DNA from: Sphingorhabdus sp.
GTDB lineage: Bacteria > Pseudomonadota > Alphaproteobacteria > Sphingomonadales > Sphingomonadaceae
Assembly: GCF_023910635.1 (NCBI RefSeq)
Contig: NZ_JAAVVZ010000011.1
Span: 28,866-92,865, forward strand
Direction: 5' to 3'
DNA length: 64,000 nucleotides
In this document: piece by piece, positions 18,341 to 30,020 of the stretch
How the letters are laid out: every line of letters starts with the position of its first letter
How positions within the stretch are numbered: position 1 is the stretch's first letter
Translations under genes and position numbers: made by a program
Notes under the pieces: model-generated
Told to the model about the DNA's origin: nothing
Database searches by the model: none
The model's input: only the letters and a program-made list of their open reading frames with translations

Positions 18341-19051
18341 ATGGCGAACGCATTTGCAGGCAAGATTGCGCTGGTAACCGGTGCAAGTCGCGGGATTGGC
18401 GCGGCGACGGCGACGGCACTGGCGGCGCAAGGCGCACATGTGATTTTGACCGCACGGACGGCAAAAGACCTTGAGGCTGTCGAAGACGTTATTTTTGACG
18501 CCGGCGGTAATGCGACCATCGCCCCACTTGATTTGACCGATGGCGACAGCATATCGCGCCTCGCTATTGCCGTGACGGAGCGTTGGGGCAAGCTCGATAT
18601 CCTTGTCTTGAACGCCGCAATGCTTGGGACGTTAAGCCCGGTGCCCGCGATTGATGGCGCGGAATTTGCGCGATTGTTCACATTGAATGTAACGGCACAG
18701 CAAGTGATGATCGCATCATTTGATGCCTTGTTACGCAAAAGTGACGCAGGCCGATTATTGGCGCTCACATCCTCCGTGGGCGCAACCCCGCGTGCATTTT
18801 GGGGCGCATATGGCGCATCAAAGGCCGCGTTGGAAAATCTGGTCGAATGCTATGGCGATGAGGTCAAGAACCTGTCGCAAGTGCGCACTGTTATCGTCGA
18901 CCCCGGCCGCACACGCACCGCAATGCGGGCGAAGGCTTATCCGGGCGAGGACCCGTCAACGGTCAAAGAGCCATCGGTTGTTGCAGATGCAATCGTGCAG
19001 ATGCTCAAAACCGAGTTCGCGACCGGGCACCGGTTGGTGGTTGAGGGATAG
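18341..19051 (+). CDS. SDR-family oxidoreductase
   Basis: KIALVTGASRGIGAATATALAAQGAHVILTART; YGASKAA. Confidence 0.93.
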   Translation: MANAFAGKIALVTGASRGIGAATATALAAQGAHVILTARTAKDLEAVEDVIFDAGGNATIAPLDLTDGDSISRLAIAVTERWGKLDILVLNAAMLGTLSPVPAIDGAEFARLFTLNVTAQQVMIASFDALLRKSDAGRLLALTSSVGATPRAFWGAYGASKAALENLVECYGDEVKNLSQVRTVIVDPGRTRTAMRAKAYPGEDPSTVKEPSVVADAIVQMLKTEFATGHRLVVEG

Positions 19052-19070
19052 CGTTACCAATCCAAAATTT

Positions 19071-19180
19071 GTCATTACCGCGAAAGCGGGAATCCATGGG
19101 CTGACGATCCAGTTTAGACCAAGGGTGCCGTTTTCGCGAACAGCTTCGGCCATGGATTCCCGCCTTCGCGAGAATGACAA
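19071..19180. repeat. Intergenic palindromic (REP-like) repeat
   Basis: GTCATTACCGCGAAAGCGGGAATCCATGG ... CCATGGATTCCCGCCTTCGCGAGAATGAC; related end fragment near 545-575. Confidence 0.75.
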
Positions 19181-19194
19181 TCGTTGTTGGTCGA

Positions 19195-20592
19195 TTAATC
19201 TTTCGTTACAGCGAAAGCCGCCAACGCCCGTTCACGCGCGGCTTTGTGACCAATGATCTTGCGTGGATAGCTTTTCGGGCGCGCGCCATATTCATCTGGG
19301 TCGTGGATATAAGGCTCCTGCAACGCCGCAAGTTCGGGCACCCAAGTGCGAATATAACGTGCGGCATCGAATTTCTCCGATTGCGACAATGGCGCCATGA
19401 TGCGCACGAACATGTTGCTGTCAACACCCGTGCCAGCGGTCCACTGCCAATTGACGGCATTGCTGCCATAATCGGCATCGACCAACGTATCCCAAAACCA
19501 CTTCTCGCCTTCGCGCCAGTCAATCAGCAGATGTTTGACCAGGAACGACGCCGTTATCATGCGCACGCGGTTGTGCATCCACCCCGTCGCCCATAATTGC
19601 CGCATGCCGGCATCGACGATGGGATAGCCCGTCTGTCCCTTGGTCCAAGCAACAAAATCCGCCTTCACCGCCGGATCGGACAGGTCGCGCCAAGGGAGCT
19701 TATCGAAGGCATCGCGCGCATTTTTTGCGCCATATTCCGGCATCTGGACAATGACATTTTGCGCATAATCCCGCCAGACCAGTTCTTTCAGGAACACATC
19801 CACCGAACCACCCGCCTGCATCGTTGCATGCCAGCACGCAGCGGGCGAAATCTCTCCAAAGTGCAAATGCGCCGACAGAAAGGATGAACCTTCTACAGAC
19901 GGCAGGTTGCGTTTTTCATCGTAAAATCGGGCCTTATCAACAAACGCCTCGATCCGATCTTTTGCGCCCGCCGCACCCGGCGTCCACATGCGCACCATAT
20001 CGCTCGACCAATCAGGCTTAGTTGGTAGCAAGCTCCATGCAACGATATCCTCGCTCGCTGGCCAGTTCTCTGGCGTATCGACATGCGTGGGTGGTGCCAA
20101 TGGCGCTGGCGGCGGCATATGCTGCCACAAGGCGCGCATGAAGGGCGTGTAGATTTTATACTGCCCGCCGCTACCGGTTGTCACGGCCCCTGCGGGCAGC
20201 AAATAATTACCATCATGACAGATGAGAGAACAGCCTTCGCCCAATCCGTTCGCGACCGCTTTTTCGGCATTACGCCACCAAGGTTCATAATGGCGGATGC
20301 AATGAATGGCCGACGCATTGGTCTCAGCGGCCAATGCGCACAAAATCTCGTCGGATTTGCCCGCCCGCAGGATTAACCTTGAACCCAATTTCTGCAAATC
20401 CTGATCCAGCGCCTTCAGGCTATGGTGCAGCCACCAGCGTGAAGCAGCGCCCATTTTGCGATGTTTTGGCGTGTCGTCATCAAGAATATAGAGCGGAATG
20501 ATCGGCGCGCCACTTGCCAGCGCAGCCGCCAATGCGGGCTGATCCGATAGGCGTAAATCACGACGGAACCAGAGAATCACGGGTGCGGTCAT
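19195..20592 (-). CDS. phr: Deoxyribodipyrimidine photolyase (cryptochrome/photolyase family)
   Basis: VILWFRRDLRLSDQPAL..., FLKELVWRDYAQN, TGYPIVDAGMRQLWATGWMHNRVRMITASFLVKHLLIDWREGEKWFWDTLVDAD. Confidence 0.95.
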   Translation of the reverse strand: MTAPVILWFRRDLRLSDQPALAAALASGAPIIPLYILDDDTPKHRKMGAASRWWLHHSLKALDQDLQKLGSRLILRAGKSDEILCALAAETNASAIHCIRHYEPWWRNAEKAVANGLGEGCSLICHDGNYLLPAGAVTTGSGGQYKIYTPFMRALWQHMPPPAPLAPPTHVDTPENWPASEDIVAWSLLPTKPDWSSDMVRMWTPGAAGAKDRIEAFVDKARFYDEKRNLPSVEGSSFLSAHLHFGEISPAACWHATMQAGGSVDVFLKELVWRDYAQNVIVQMPEYGAKNARDAFDKLPWRDLSDPAVKADFVAWTKGQTGYPIVDAGMRQLWATGWMHNRVRMITASFLVKHLLIDWREGEKWFWDTLVDADYGSNAVNWQWTAGTGVDSNMFVRIMAPLSQSEKFDAARYIRTWVPELAALQEPYIHDPDEYGARPKSYPRKIIGHKAARERALAAFAVTKD

Positions 20593-21548
20593 TTGCCCTC
20601 ATCTCCGATCGGAAAGAACACAGAAAACCGGTCACCAACCATCGGGTCGACAAAGCGTTGGTCGGACACTTTCAGCGTCTTTTTATCGCCCTCGCCAACA
20701 ATCTGCGCAACGGGCATGCGGGACCAGAACAGCAACGGTGACTGCTCAACGACATTTGCTGCAAACGCCCTCTTATCCTCCACGCCCATATAATGCGCGC
20801 GCGCGCTATCATCGACGCGTACATCATCGAACGCGCTGTAGCTGCCCTGCCCATAATATCTGTCGTCGCGCCACAGCATTTCCCGTTTCCAGAATATCAC
20901 CGGAACCGGGTTTGCGACCACCAAAGCGGGAACAAGATCATGCTTTTGCCGCACCGCCTCCGCCGTCAATTGCTCCGCGCGGTCGGTTATCAGGCCATTA
21001 GCCAGAATATACGCGCAGATGGCCGTGAAGCTCACCAACGCCGGCATGCGCCAGTTTTTACCATGAAGTTCACGACGTTGCGAAACCCAGACACCAGCGA
21101 TCAGCGCAGCCCATAGCCAGATATCAATAATGAACAAGGTATCACCGTAGAACCACTGGCTGGAAAAGGGCTCCAACAACCGAATGCCATAGCTGTTGAA
21201 CCAATCAAACAACGGATGGCTGAGGCAGCCAATATAGGCGAGCGCCAGCAACCAGCCTTTATGCACTGGCAACCGCTTTTCCGGCCGCTTGCCGCGCTGT
21301 GTCTGCCAGCGGTCAAACGCAAGCATGATGCCCCACAGCAACAACGGCAAGACCAACATCGCAATCGGCCCATGCGTTAGCCCGCGCCGCAACGCGAGAT
21401 GCTGTTGTCCGCCAAGCAAAGTCGCCACGGCGTCAATATCTGGGATGTTCGCCGCGATAATCAGCGTCGGCATCGCAAGGCCAGTTTTTCGTTTCAAACC
21501 CATCTGCCCAATAAGCGCGCCGACGAGGCTGTGTGTGAGATTATCCAT
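20589..21548 (-). CDS. Membrane-bound metal-dependent hydrolase family protein (YdjM-like)
   Basis: MDNLTHSLVGALIGQMGLKRKTGLA...NIPDIDAVATLLG...LRRGLTHG...LSHPLFDW. Confidence 0.85.
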   Translation of the reverse strand: MDNLTHSLVGALIGQMGLKRKTGLAMPTLIIAANIPDIDAVATLLGGQQHLALRRGLTHGPIAMLVLPLLLWGIMLAFDRWQTQRGKRPEKRLPVHKGWLLALAYIGCLSHPLFDWFNSYGIRLLEPFSSQWFYGDTLFIIDIWLWAALIAGVWVSQRRELHGKNWRMPALVSFTAICAYILANGLITDRAEQLTAEAVRQKHDLVPALVVANPVPVIFWKREMLWRDDRYYGQGSYSAFDDVRVDDSARAHYMGVEDKRAFAANVVEQSPLLFWSRMPVAQIVGEGDKKTLKVSDQRFVDPMVGDRFSVFFPIGDEGK

Positions 21549-21773
21549 GAAGCAACTGCTGACGGATTAGGGCCGGAATGGCAATACGGCGTTATCGCGA
21601 TGCGGACTTTGTTCATGCAAAGTGACGGAGAACGTGCAACGGGGAGCCCGGGTTCAAACAGCCGGTAATGTCTACCGCTTTCGTGTCTTTGTGCGCACCA
21701 AATCGCCGCACGACCCAATATGCTGGACCTACCTCGCCAGCCGACCTATGAGCCTTTGAACATGGAGATACAA

Positions 21774-22733
21774 ATGACTGAAACCACGCCCTTTGTCCGC
21801 CCTGATGTGGCCTTGTTCCTGCAATTTTTGAATGCCGTTCCCGGCCCTAAATTTTGGGAAGTTTCCGCCGATGAAGCGCGCGCGATAACGACTGCCATGC
21901 GTGATGTTGCCGATGCGCCAGTGGGTGAACTTGCCGTCATTCGCGATATAGACATTCCCGGCCCCGCAGGAACAATCCCGGCACGGATTTATGACAACCG
22001 CGCCGATCGTGGCCCTGGCCCTGTTATGGTGTTTTACCATGGCGGCGGCTTTGTGATCGGCAGCCTGTATACGTATGAGCCTTATTGCGCCGAAGTCGCG
22101 CGATTGCTCGACCTGCCGGTTATCTCCATAGATTATCGTCTATCGCCGGAATATCCCTTCCCCGCGCCTGCGGAAGATTGCGAAGCCGCAACGCGGTGGA
22201 TCGCGTCTAGCCCGGCGGAATTGGGCCTAAAGGTAACTGGTCTCATCACATCGGGCGATAGCGCGGGCGGCAACCTGACCATTGTGACCAGTATGGCACT
22301 GCGCGACAAGCCCGCTGCCGTTCCAGTGCTATTGCAGTTTCCCATTTACCCTGTCGTCACACTTGACCCCGATTGGCCAAGCATGCGCGAATTTTCCAAT
22401 GGCTATTTGCTGACCGAAGAAGCCATGACCTATTTCGGCCAAGGCCATGCAGCGGTGCCGGGTGACTATCGCTCGGAACCACTTAACTTCCCACAGGAAG
22501 GCATGCCGCCCAGCCTGGTGACTACCGCCAGCTTGGACCCCTTGCGTGATCAGGGCCTTGCCTATGTGGAAAAGCTGGAACAAGCAGGCGTTCATGTTCA
22601 ACATATCAGCGCCGATGGCAATATCCACGGCCATATCAACATTCGCCAAGCCATTCCGTCGGTTCAGGCCGATATCGAAGGCTATGTTAAGGCTCTCAAA
22701 AATATGCTCGCCGAAGTGATGCCATCTGTATGA
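21774..22733 (+). CDS. Alpha/beta hydrolase (HSL-like esterase/lipase)
   Basis: VFYHGGGFVIGS (HGGG) and GDSAGGNL motifs. Confidence 0.93.
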   Translation: MTETTPFVRPDVALFLQFLNAVPGPKFWEVSADEARAITTAMRDVADAPVGELAVIRDIDIPGPAGTIPARIYDNRADRGPGPVMVFYHGGGFVIGSLYTYEPYCAEVARLLDLPVISIDYRLSPEYPFPAPAEDCEAATRWIASSPAELGLKVTGLITSGDSAGGNLTIVTSMALRDKPAAVPVLLQFPIYPVVTLDPDWPSMREFSNGYLLTEEAMTYFGQGHAAVPGDYRSEPLNFPQEGMPPSLVTTASLDPLRDQGLAYVEKLEQAGVHVQHISADGNIHGHINIRQAIPSVQADIEGYVKALKNMLAEVMPSV

Positions 22734-23215
22734 CCGCTCCATTGGACGAACTGCCTTACCGCCCCTGCGCCGGCATCATGCTTGCCAATATGCAAGGCAA
22801 GATATTCGTGGGGCAGCGCATGGACAGGCCCGAAGGCACCGACGCATGGCAGATGCCGCAGGGTGGAATTGACGACGGCGAAGAGGCAGAGACCGCTGCT
22901 TTACGTGAATTGTTCGAAGAAACCGGCGTCCGCGCTGACCTCGTGAACATTCTCGCCCGCAGCAAGGAAGAGCATTTCTACGATTTACCCGACGATATGA
23001 TTGGGCAGATATGGAAGGGCAAATATCGCGGTCAGCGGCAAATGTGGTTTCTCATGCGGTTCAAAGGTACAGACGCCGATATCAACATTGAAACCGAGCA
23101 TCAGGAGTTTAGTAGTTGGCAATGGGTGGACGCCCCCCGATTGCCGCAGCTTATCGTGCCGTTCAAAAAGCGGCTATATGAAAATATTCTCTCTGAATTT
23201 GCCGACCTGATTTAG
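22730..23215 (+). CDS. rppH: RNA pyrophosphohydrolase (Nudix)
   Basis: YRPCAGIMLAN...WQMPQGGIDDGEEAETAALRELFEETGV Nudix box. Confidence 0.92.
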   Translation: MTAPLDELPYRPCAGIMLANMQGKIFVGQRMDRPEGTDAWQMPQGGIDDGEEAETAALRELFEETGVRADLVNILARSKEEHFYDLPDDMIGQIWKGKYRGQRQMWFLMRFKGTDADINIETEHQEFSSWQWVDAPRLPQLIVPFKKRLYENILSEFADLI

Positions 23216-23239
23216 GGCCCCGACCCTAAGCCTAAGCGG

Positions 23240-23806
23240 TCAATTCGCCTTAGGCTCTGGCGTTGCGCCCAATGTCGCTTTCAGGTCAACCGCACTGGCC
23301 TGCGCCTGTTCTTTGCGTGACGCCGCGTCAATGGCGCGTGAAAGCCGGGTGACGGAGGCGCAATCGGCGCGGCACACATTGGTCAGACGGGCCATATTCT
23401 TGCGTGCCTGTTCCAGCGCGCCTTTTGCAATAAAGGCATCGGCTTGCTCGGCCAAAGCGATCTGGTCGTTAGGATCAATCTCAAGCGCTTCTGTGTAGAG
23501 ACCAATAGCCTTACCGTTCAACCCTTGGGACTTTACGGCGCGCGCCATCGCGACATAAGCGGCGCGGTTGCGCGGGTCGACCGCGAGCGCGGTCTCATAC
23601 CAGCCAATTGCGCTATCGACGCGACCAGCGCTGACTTCTTCGTCGCCGGTTTTAACCAAAGCGATTGAGCGCGCATCAACATCATCGTCCGCCCGCCCGC
23701 TAATGCTGGCGCTCGACATAATGGCGAACGTAAGTGACAGGGCAATAGTTGCGGGAGAAAAACGCATAATCAGTATCCAAATATTTTTGCCTCGCGACGC
23801 TATCAC
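23240..23806 (-). CDS. TPR-repeat secreted protein
   Basis: Signal-like N-term MRFSPATIALSLTFAIMSSASISGRA, TPR pattern AIGWYETALAVDPRNRAAYVAMARAVKSQGLNGKAIGLYTEALEIDPNDQ. Confidence 0.75.
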   Translation of the reverse strand: MIASRGKNIWILIMRFSPATIALSLTFAIMSSASISGRADDDVDARSIALVKTGDEEVSAGRVDSAIGWYETALAVDPRNRAAYVAMARAVKSQGLNGKAIGLYTEALEIDPNDQIALAEQADAFIAKGALEQARKNMARLTNVCRADCASVTRLSRAIDAASRKEQAQASAVDLKATLGATPEPKAN

Positions 23807-24984
23807 AGCTTTTGGAGCCTCGCGAAGAAAAATCCATCGCTATTATCATGTAACGGTGTCAGCAGCACACCATCGCCATCGGCACGGCCCATAGAAACGC
23901 CGGTTTGCACCGTGCGCCAGCCATTATGCGATTTCAAAAACGCTGCCACTTGCCCCTTGCCCTCATTTTCAATGAGCGAGCATACGGCATATACCAAATG
24001 CCCGCCACGCGCGACCATTTCCGAACCAATGTCTAACAGCTTGGCCTGTTCATCGACCACACGCTTCAACCGTGCAGCGTCCAAGCGCCAGCGCGTTTCG
24101 GGGTTCCGCCGCCACGTCCCACTGCCAGAGCAAGGTGCATCGATCAGCACAAGGTCGCAGCCGCCCTTAAGGTCAGACAGCATGTCCTTCTCTTTATTTG
24201 GGTTGAGCAACCGTGTTTCGATATTTGTCGCCCCTGCCCGTGCTGCGCGCGGTTTTAGCTGGTCAAGCCGGTTCCGGTTAGTGTCGGTGGCAATTAAGCG
24301 TCCAGCGTTGCGCATCGCAGCGGCCAAAGCAAGCGTCTTGCCGCCCGCACCAGCGCACAGGTCAAGCACAGTGCCAAGCCCCTTGGCCTGACAGGCCTCG
24401 ACGATGAGCTGGCTACCCAAATCCTGAATTTCAACCTGGCCATTTTCAACCGCAACATGGCTGTCGATCGCAGTGCCGCCAGGCAAGCGCAGCGCAAAGT
24501 CGAGCGCTGGCAATATTTCCGCCTCTGGCAGCAACGCGGCAACTTCGTCCCGGCGGGCCTTTAACGCATTGACGCGCAGGTCCATCGGCGCGCGGTCCAG
24601 CAAGGATGCCTGCTCCGTTTCATCGACAAGTGCGGAGAATAAAGCCTTTATCCATTTGGGCAAGGCACCCCCCGTCGACCGGGCCTCCGCCGGGTCAATG
24701 ACTGCTGGGCCATAATCGCTGCCGTCGAATAAAGCGGCCAATTCCGGATCCGCATCCGCCATCGCGGCGAAGGCCGAACGCGCGGTTGCCGGTCGTTTAC
24801 CAAAACGCCGGATAACACCCCACGCCAAATCACGCACCGCGCGGCGGTCCTTTGACCCCGCATAGCGACGCTCGGCAAAAAAGCGTTTGGCAATCTGATC
24901 TGCGGATGCTCCGCCATCGCGGGCCGCAAGGATGATGTGGTCAACCAGCTCAATGGCCGATTGCAGGCGCGCAGCGGGCCTCAT
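23803..24984 (-). CDS. RsmB-family 16S rRNA m5C methyltransferase
   Basis: LDLCAGAGGKTLALAA, LIDAPCSGSGTWRRNPETRWR. Confidence 0.92.
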   Translation of the reverse strand: MRPAARLQSAIELVDHIILAARDGGASADQIAKRFFAERRYAGSKDRRAVRDLAWGVIRRFGKRPATARSAFAAMADADPELAALFDGSDYGPAVIDPAEARSTGGALPKWIKALFSALVDETEQASLLDRAPMDLRVNALKARRDEVAALLPEAEILPALDFALRLPGGTAIDSHVAVENGQVEIQDLGSQLIVEACQAKGLGTVLDLCAGAGGKTLALAAAMRNAGRLIATDTNRNRLDQLKPRAARAGATNIETRLLNPNKEKDMLSDLKGGCDLVLIDAPCSGSGTWRRNPETRWRLDAARLKRVVDEQAKLLDIGSEMVARGGHLVYAVCSLIENEGKGQVAAFLKSHNGWRTVQTGVSMGRADGDGVLLTPLHDNSDGFFFARLQKL

Positions 24985-24987
24985 GCC

Positions 24988-26460
<1,473 letters not shown>

Positions 26461-26502
26461 TTAAGCTTTGATTCGTGGCGGCCCATGTAAACAGTAACCC
26501 TT

Positions 26503-27987
26503 TTATTCGCCAGCCTTCTTCGATTTATATTTTCGCGTGTCGGCAAAATGGCGGCCAAGCGCAATGTGCAGATCGGTATCTTCGGCTGCACCGCCCAATT
26601 CGGTGCTGTCGGTCAACTCATCATTTGGACCATGATAATCACTACCCAAAAATTTCTGCAAGAGGTTCAGGTCGGCGAATGAACCGCCCACCATCAACGC
26701 AGGAACACCCTTTTGCGCCAGCGCCCACCCGTCCTGCCGTTGAATGAAGGCATTGGCGTCGTTTGATTCTTCAATTGCACGGCCCGTCTTCTTTGCCACG
26801 GTTTCAACCACGGCATCTAACGGCGTTGTTCCCCGACCAATAATCGCCACCTTTGACCCGCGCGGTGCAATCGCAATCGTGTCGACATTTAACGACAATA
26901 TGATCTGGTCCAAAGGCAGCACAGGTTTATCGGCAAAGGCATAAGCGCCCAGCAAACCGCTTTCCTCTGCTGTGGTCGCCAGAAAATAAATATCGCGGTC
27001 ATGTTTCTTCTTTGCCAAGGCTTCGGCAACTTCGTTCATCATCGCAATGCCGCTGGCGTTATCAACGGCGCCATTACAAATACGGTCGGGCGCGCCTTCT
27101 GGCGCACAAATGCCCAGATGGTCCCAGTGCCCCATGAACAACAACGCGCCGCTATTTTTCTTGCGCCCAGCGATCTTGCCGATGACATTTGAACTGTTGA
27201 AACGATAAAGGTCTGTTTTTACGTCAAAATCTGCATCAATGCTAAGCGCTTCGCCCGCATAATCCGCCTGCTTTGCGTTGGCGCGCAACGTGTCCCAATC
27301 TTGCCCAGCCGCCGTGACCAGCCCGACAACGAACTCCGTGCTGATGGCGCCCTCCAACGCTGCGCGCTTTTCCCGGGCCTCAAGCGCGATGGGTCGCGAC
27401 AAAAGCTGACGGCGCAATGTTAGCCAATTGCCTTGGCTATCCCCTACAAAAATCACCGCCTCTGCACCCGCCGCGATTAAGGCTTCGCGCCGCGCTCGGG
27501 GTGATTTCATGTTATCGGGCACATTTTCGGCTTCAAATAGAACAATCGCCGCCTTACCTTTGACATCAGCGGCGACCTGACCATTTGCTGTCACGCCTGA
27601 TCCGGTGAACATCAATGGCAAATTGCTGCGCGCATAGTCCGCTTGCTTACCGATTAGAACAATATCGTCCGAAACGATCCGCAATTTGCGTCCCTTTGCC
27701 GTAAAAGCATAAGTAGAACTGCCCTGCCCGCGTTGAATGAGGGGCACCGGGTCAAACCAGCTACCGTCGGCAGCCGCAGGTTTCAGTCCGGCCTTGGCCC
27801 ATGCTTCGGCAATATATTTTACCGTCTTTGCCTCGCCCGCAGTGCCAGGCTTGCGGCCTTCAAATTCATCGCTGGCGAGTATCTCGATATGATCGCGCAA
27901 ATCGGCTTCTGTCACCGCCTTGGAAAAAGATGGGCTTGCCGCCAAGGCGACCAGACCGAGGAAAATTGACGAATGGACAAGACGCAT
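26503..27987 (-). CDS. M28-family metallopeptidase
   Basis: Signal peptide MRLVHSSIFLGLVALAASPSFSKA, LLFMGHWDHLG, GAVDNASGIAMMNEVAEAL, TAEESGLLGA. Confidence 0.9.
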   Translation of the reverse strand: MRLVHSSIFLGLVALAASPSFSKAVTEADLRDHIEILASDEFEGRKPGTAGEAKTVKYIAEAWAKAGLKPAAADGSWFDPVPLIQRGQGSSTYAFTAKGRKLRIVSDDIVLIGKQADYARSNLPLMFTGSGVTANGQVAADVKGKAAIVLFEAENVPDNMKSPRARREALIAAGAEAVIFVGDSQGNWLTLRRQLLSRPIALEAREKRAALEGAISTEFVVGLVTAAGQDWDTLRANAKQADYAGEALSIDADFDVKTDLYRFNSSNVIGKIAGRKKNSGALLFMGHWDHLGICAPEGAPDRICNGAVDNASGIAMMNEVAEALAKKKHDRDIYFLATTAEESGLLGAYAFADKPVLPLDQIILSLNVDTIAIAPRGSKVAIIGRGTTPLDAVVETVAKKTGRAIEESNDANAFIQRQDGWALAQKGVPALMVGGSFADLNLLQKFLGSDYHGPNDELTDSTELGGAAEDTDLHIALGRHFADTRKYKSKKAGE

Positions 27988-28307
27988 GAGGGTTCGCTCC
28001 AGACGAAGACACGACGTCACCCGTCGCATGTCGGGCACGTTCTGTCGTCAATTGAACGCCCTACATCCATCAATTCATTCATGCGACCTTTAATTGATCA
28101 TCGCGCGCCTCAACTCGCCGCAATTTTTGCGACCGCTTTTAGGCATGCGCCAACCCGTCGCCTTGGGCGACAGATTTTGTGACTCGGTCGAGCGTGGCAG
28201 CATTAGATATTGTAAAATGAGGTAAATGCTCCCGCCAATATCCGATTTTGCTTGCAACGTCCGCATAATCCAACACAATCTGTGATCCAGCAAACGGGAG
28301 GATTTTC

Positions 28308-29222
28308 ATGGAATATTTCTTCGGCCTACTGGCCTTGATCGTCATCATCTTTGTGATGATGGGCGTAACTGTGGTGCAACAAGGTTTTGTTTACACCATC
28401 GAACGGTTCGGTCGCTACACTTATGCGGCGCAGCCGGGTCTCACCATCATCATCCCGTTCTTCGACCGTGTCGGCCGCAAGGTGAATGTTATGGAGCAAG
28501 TGCTCGACATTCCGGGGCAGGAGATCATTACCAAGGACAACGCCATGGTCGGCGTCGATGCGGTTGTGTTTTTCCAAGTGCTCGATGCCGCTAAGGCCGC
28601 TTATGAGGTATCTGACCTGTATAACGCGATCATGCAGATTACGACGACCAACCTGCGGACCGTGATGGGCAGCATGGACCTTGACGAGACCCTGTCGAAA
28701 CGCGACGACATCAACGGCCGCCTGCTCTCGGTGGTTGACCATGCCACCAGCATGTGGGGCGTGAAGATCACCCGTGTTGAGGTGAAGGACATTCGCCCGC
28801 CAGCCGACATCTCCAACGCCATGGCGCGTCAGATGAAGGCGGAGCGCGAAAAGCGTGCGCAAATATTGGAGGCCGAGGGCCTGCGCGCCGCCGAAATCCT
28901 GCGCGCAGAGGGTGAAAAGCAAAGCCAGATTCTACAGGCGGAAGGCCGAAAAGAAGCCGCCTTTCGCGATGCCGAAGCCCGCGAACGTGAAGCAGAGGCC
29001 GAAGCCAAAGCCACCGTGATGGTGTCCGAATCCATCGCGTCATCAGGCACGCAGGCGCTGAATTACTTCATTGCCCAAAAATATACCGAAGCGATCAGTC
29101 AGTTTGCGACATCGCCCAATGCCAAGACCATATTGTTCCCGGTTGAGGCGACGCAATTGATTGGCACGCTTGGCGGCATTGGGGAATTGGCGAGAGAGGC
29201 GCTGGCTCCAAAGGACCAATGA
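28308..29222 (+). CDS. SPFH/Band 7 (stomatin-like, QmcA) protein
   Basis: VVQQGFVYTIERFGRYTYAAQPGLTIIIPFFDRVGRKVNVMEQVLDIPGQEIITKDNAMVGVDAVVFF. Confidence 0.94.
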   Translation: MEYFFGLLALIVIIFVMMGVTVVQQGFVYTIERFGRYTYAAQPGLTIIIPFFDRVGRKVNVMEQVLDIPGQEIITKDNAMVGVDAVVFFQVLDAAKAAYEVSDLYNAIMQITTTNLRTVMGSMDLDETLSKRDDINGRLLSVVDHATSMWGVKITRVEVKDIRPPADISNAMARQMKAEREKRAQILEAEGLRAAEILRAEGEKQSQILQAEGRKEAAFRDAEAREREAEAEAKATVMVSESIASSGTQALNYFIAQKYTEAISQFATSPNAKTILFPVEATQLIGTLGGIGELAREALAPKDQ

Positions 29223-29324
29223 GCGCATAGGGGGCGGCAATATGGACCGCCGTTCCCTATTTTGTCATTCCCGCAGGCGTGACAAACGGTTATGAAGATT
29301 CACCGAAGGCGCAGGAGTGATAAA

Positions 29325-29771
29325 ATGGCAGAATGGCTCGACACAATATCAACGCACTGGTTCTGGCTATCGCTTGGGCTGATCTTGGGTGTGGCCGAAA
29401 TGGTTGCGCCGGGTTTCTTCCTGATGTGGCTTGGCCTTGCCGCGTTGATTGTCGGCATATTGGATTATTTCCTACCGATCACCCTTGCCTATCAAGTCGC
29501 GATGTTCGCCACATTGTCGGTCCTTACTGTCTTTGCAGGTAAGAAATTTCTGCAGAAAAATCCCATTGAATCCGACGACGTCAATCTGAATGATCGCGGC
29601 GCGCGCATGACCGGCGAAATCGTCACCGTGGTTGAACCTATCGCCAACGGCCATGGCCGCGTGAAAGTCGGAGACAGCGTATGGAACGCGCGCGGCCTGG
29701 ATGCAGCTATGGGGGCCAATGTGCGAGTCATCGGGTCGGACGGCGCGGTGTTGTTGGTTGAGGGCACCTGA
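29325..29771 (+). CDS. NfeD-family membrane protein
   Basis: MAEWLDTISTHWFWLSLGLILGVAEMVAPGFFLMWLGLAALIVGIL; directly after an SPFH gene. Confidence 0.88.
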   Translation: MAEWLDTISTHWFWLSLGLILGVAEMVAPGFFLMWLGLAALIVGILDYFLPITLAYQVAMFATLSVLTVFAGKKFLQKNPIESDDVNLNDRGARMTGEIVTVVEPIANGHGRVKVGDSVWNARGLDAAMGANVRVIGSDGAVLLVEGT

Positions 29772-30020
29772 GCGGATATTGCCACGCTTGCAATGTAGGA
29801 TTTGTTTTGAGAGAGTCGGCCGCGTCAGCGCTTTTTGGCGTGGACGCGGTTCTTTGACATCGTGATCTGGTTCTTGTTCAAAGCAAATTGCACCGCTAAA
29901 TTCATTGGCCTGCGGTTACCTCTTGATGCCGCAACCCGGCCCGTGCGTACAGCCGTTTAGGTGAGACCTTAGTGTGACCTTTGACGCTTTTCTGGGGGTT
30001 TCCACGGCCTTCGGTATTAT

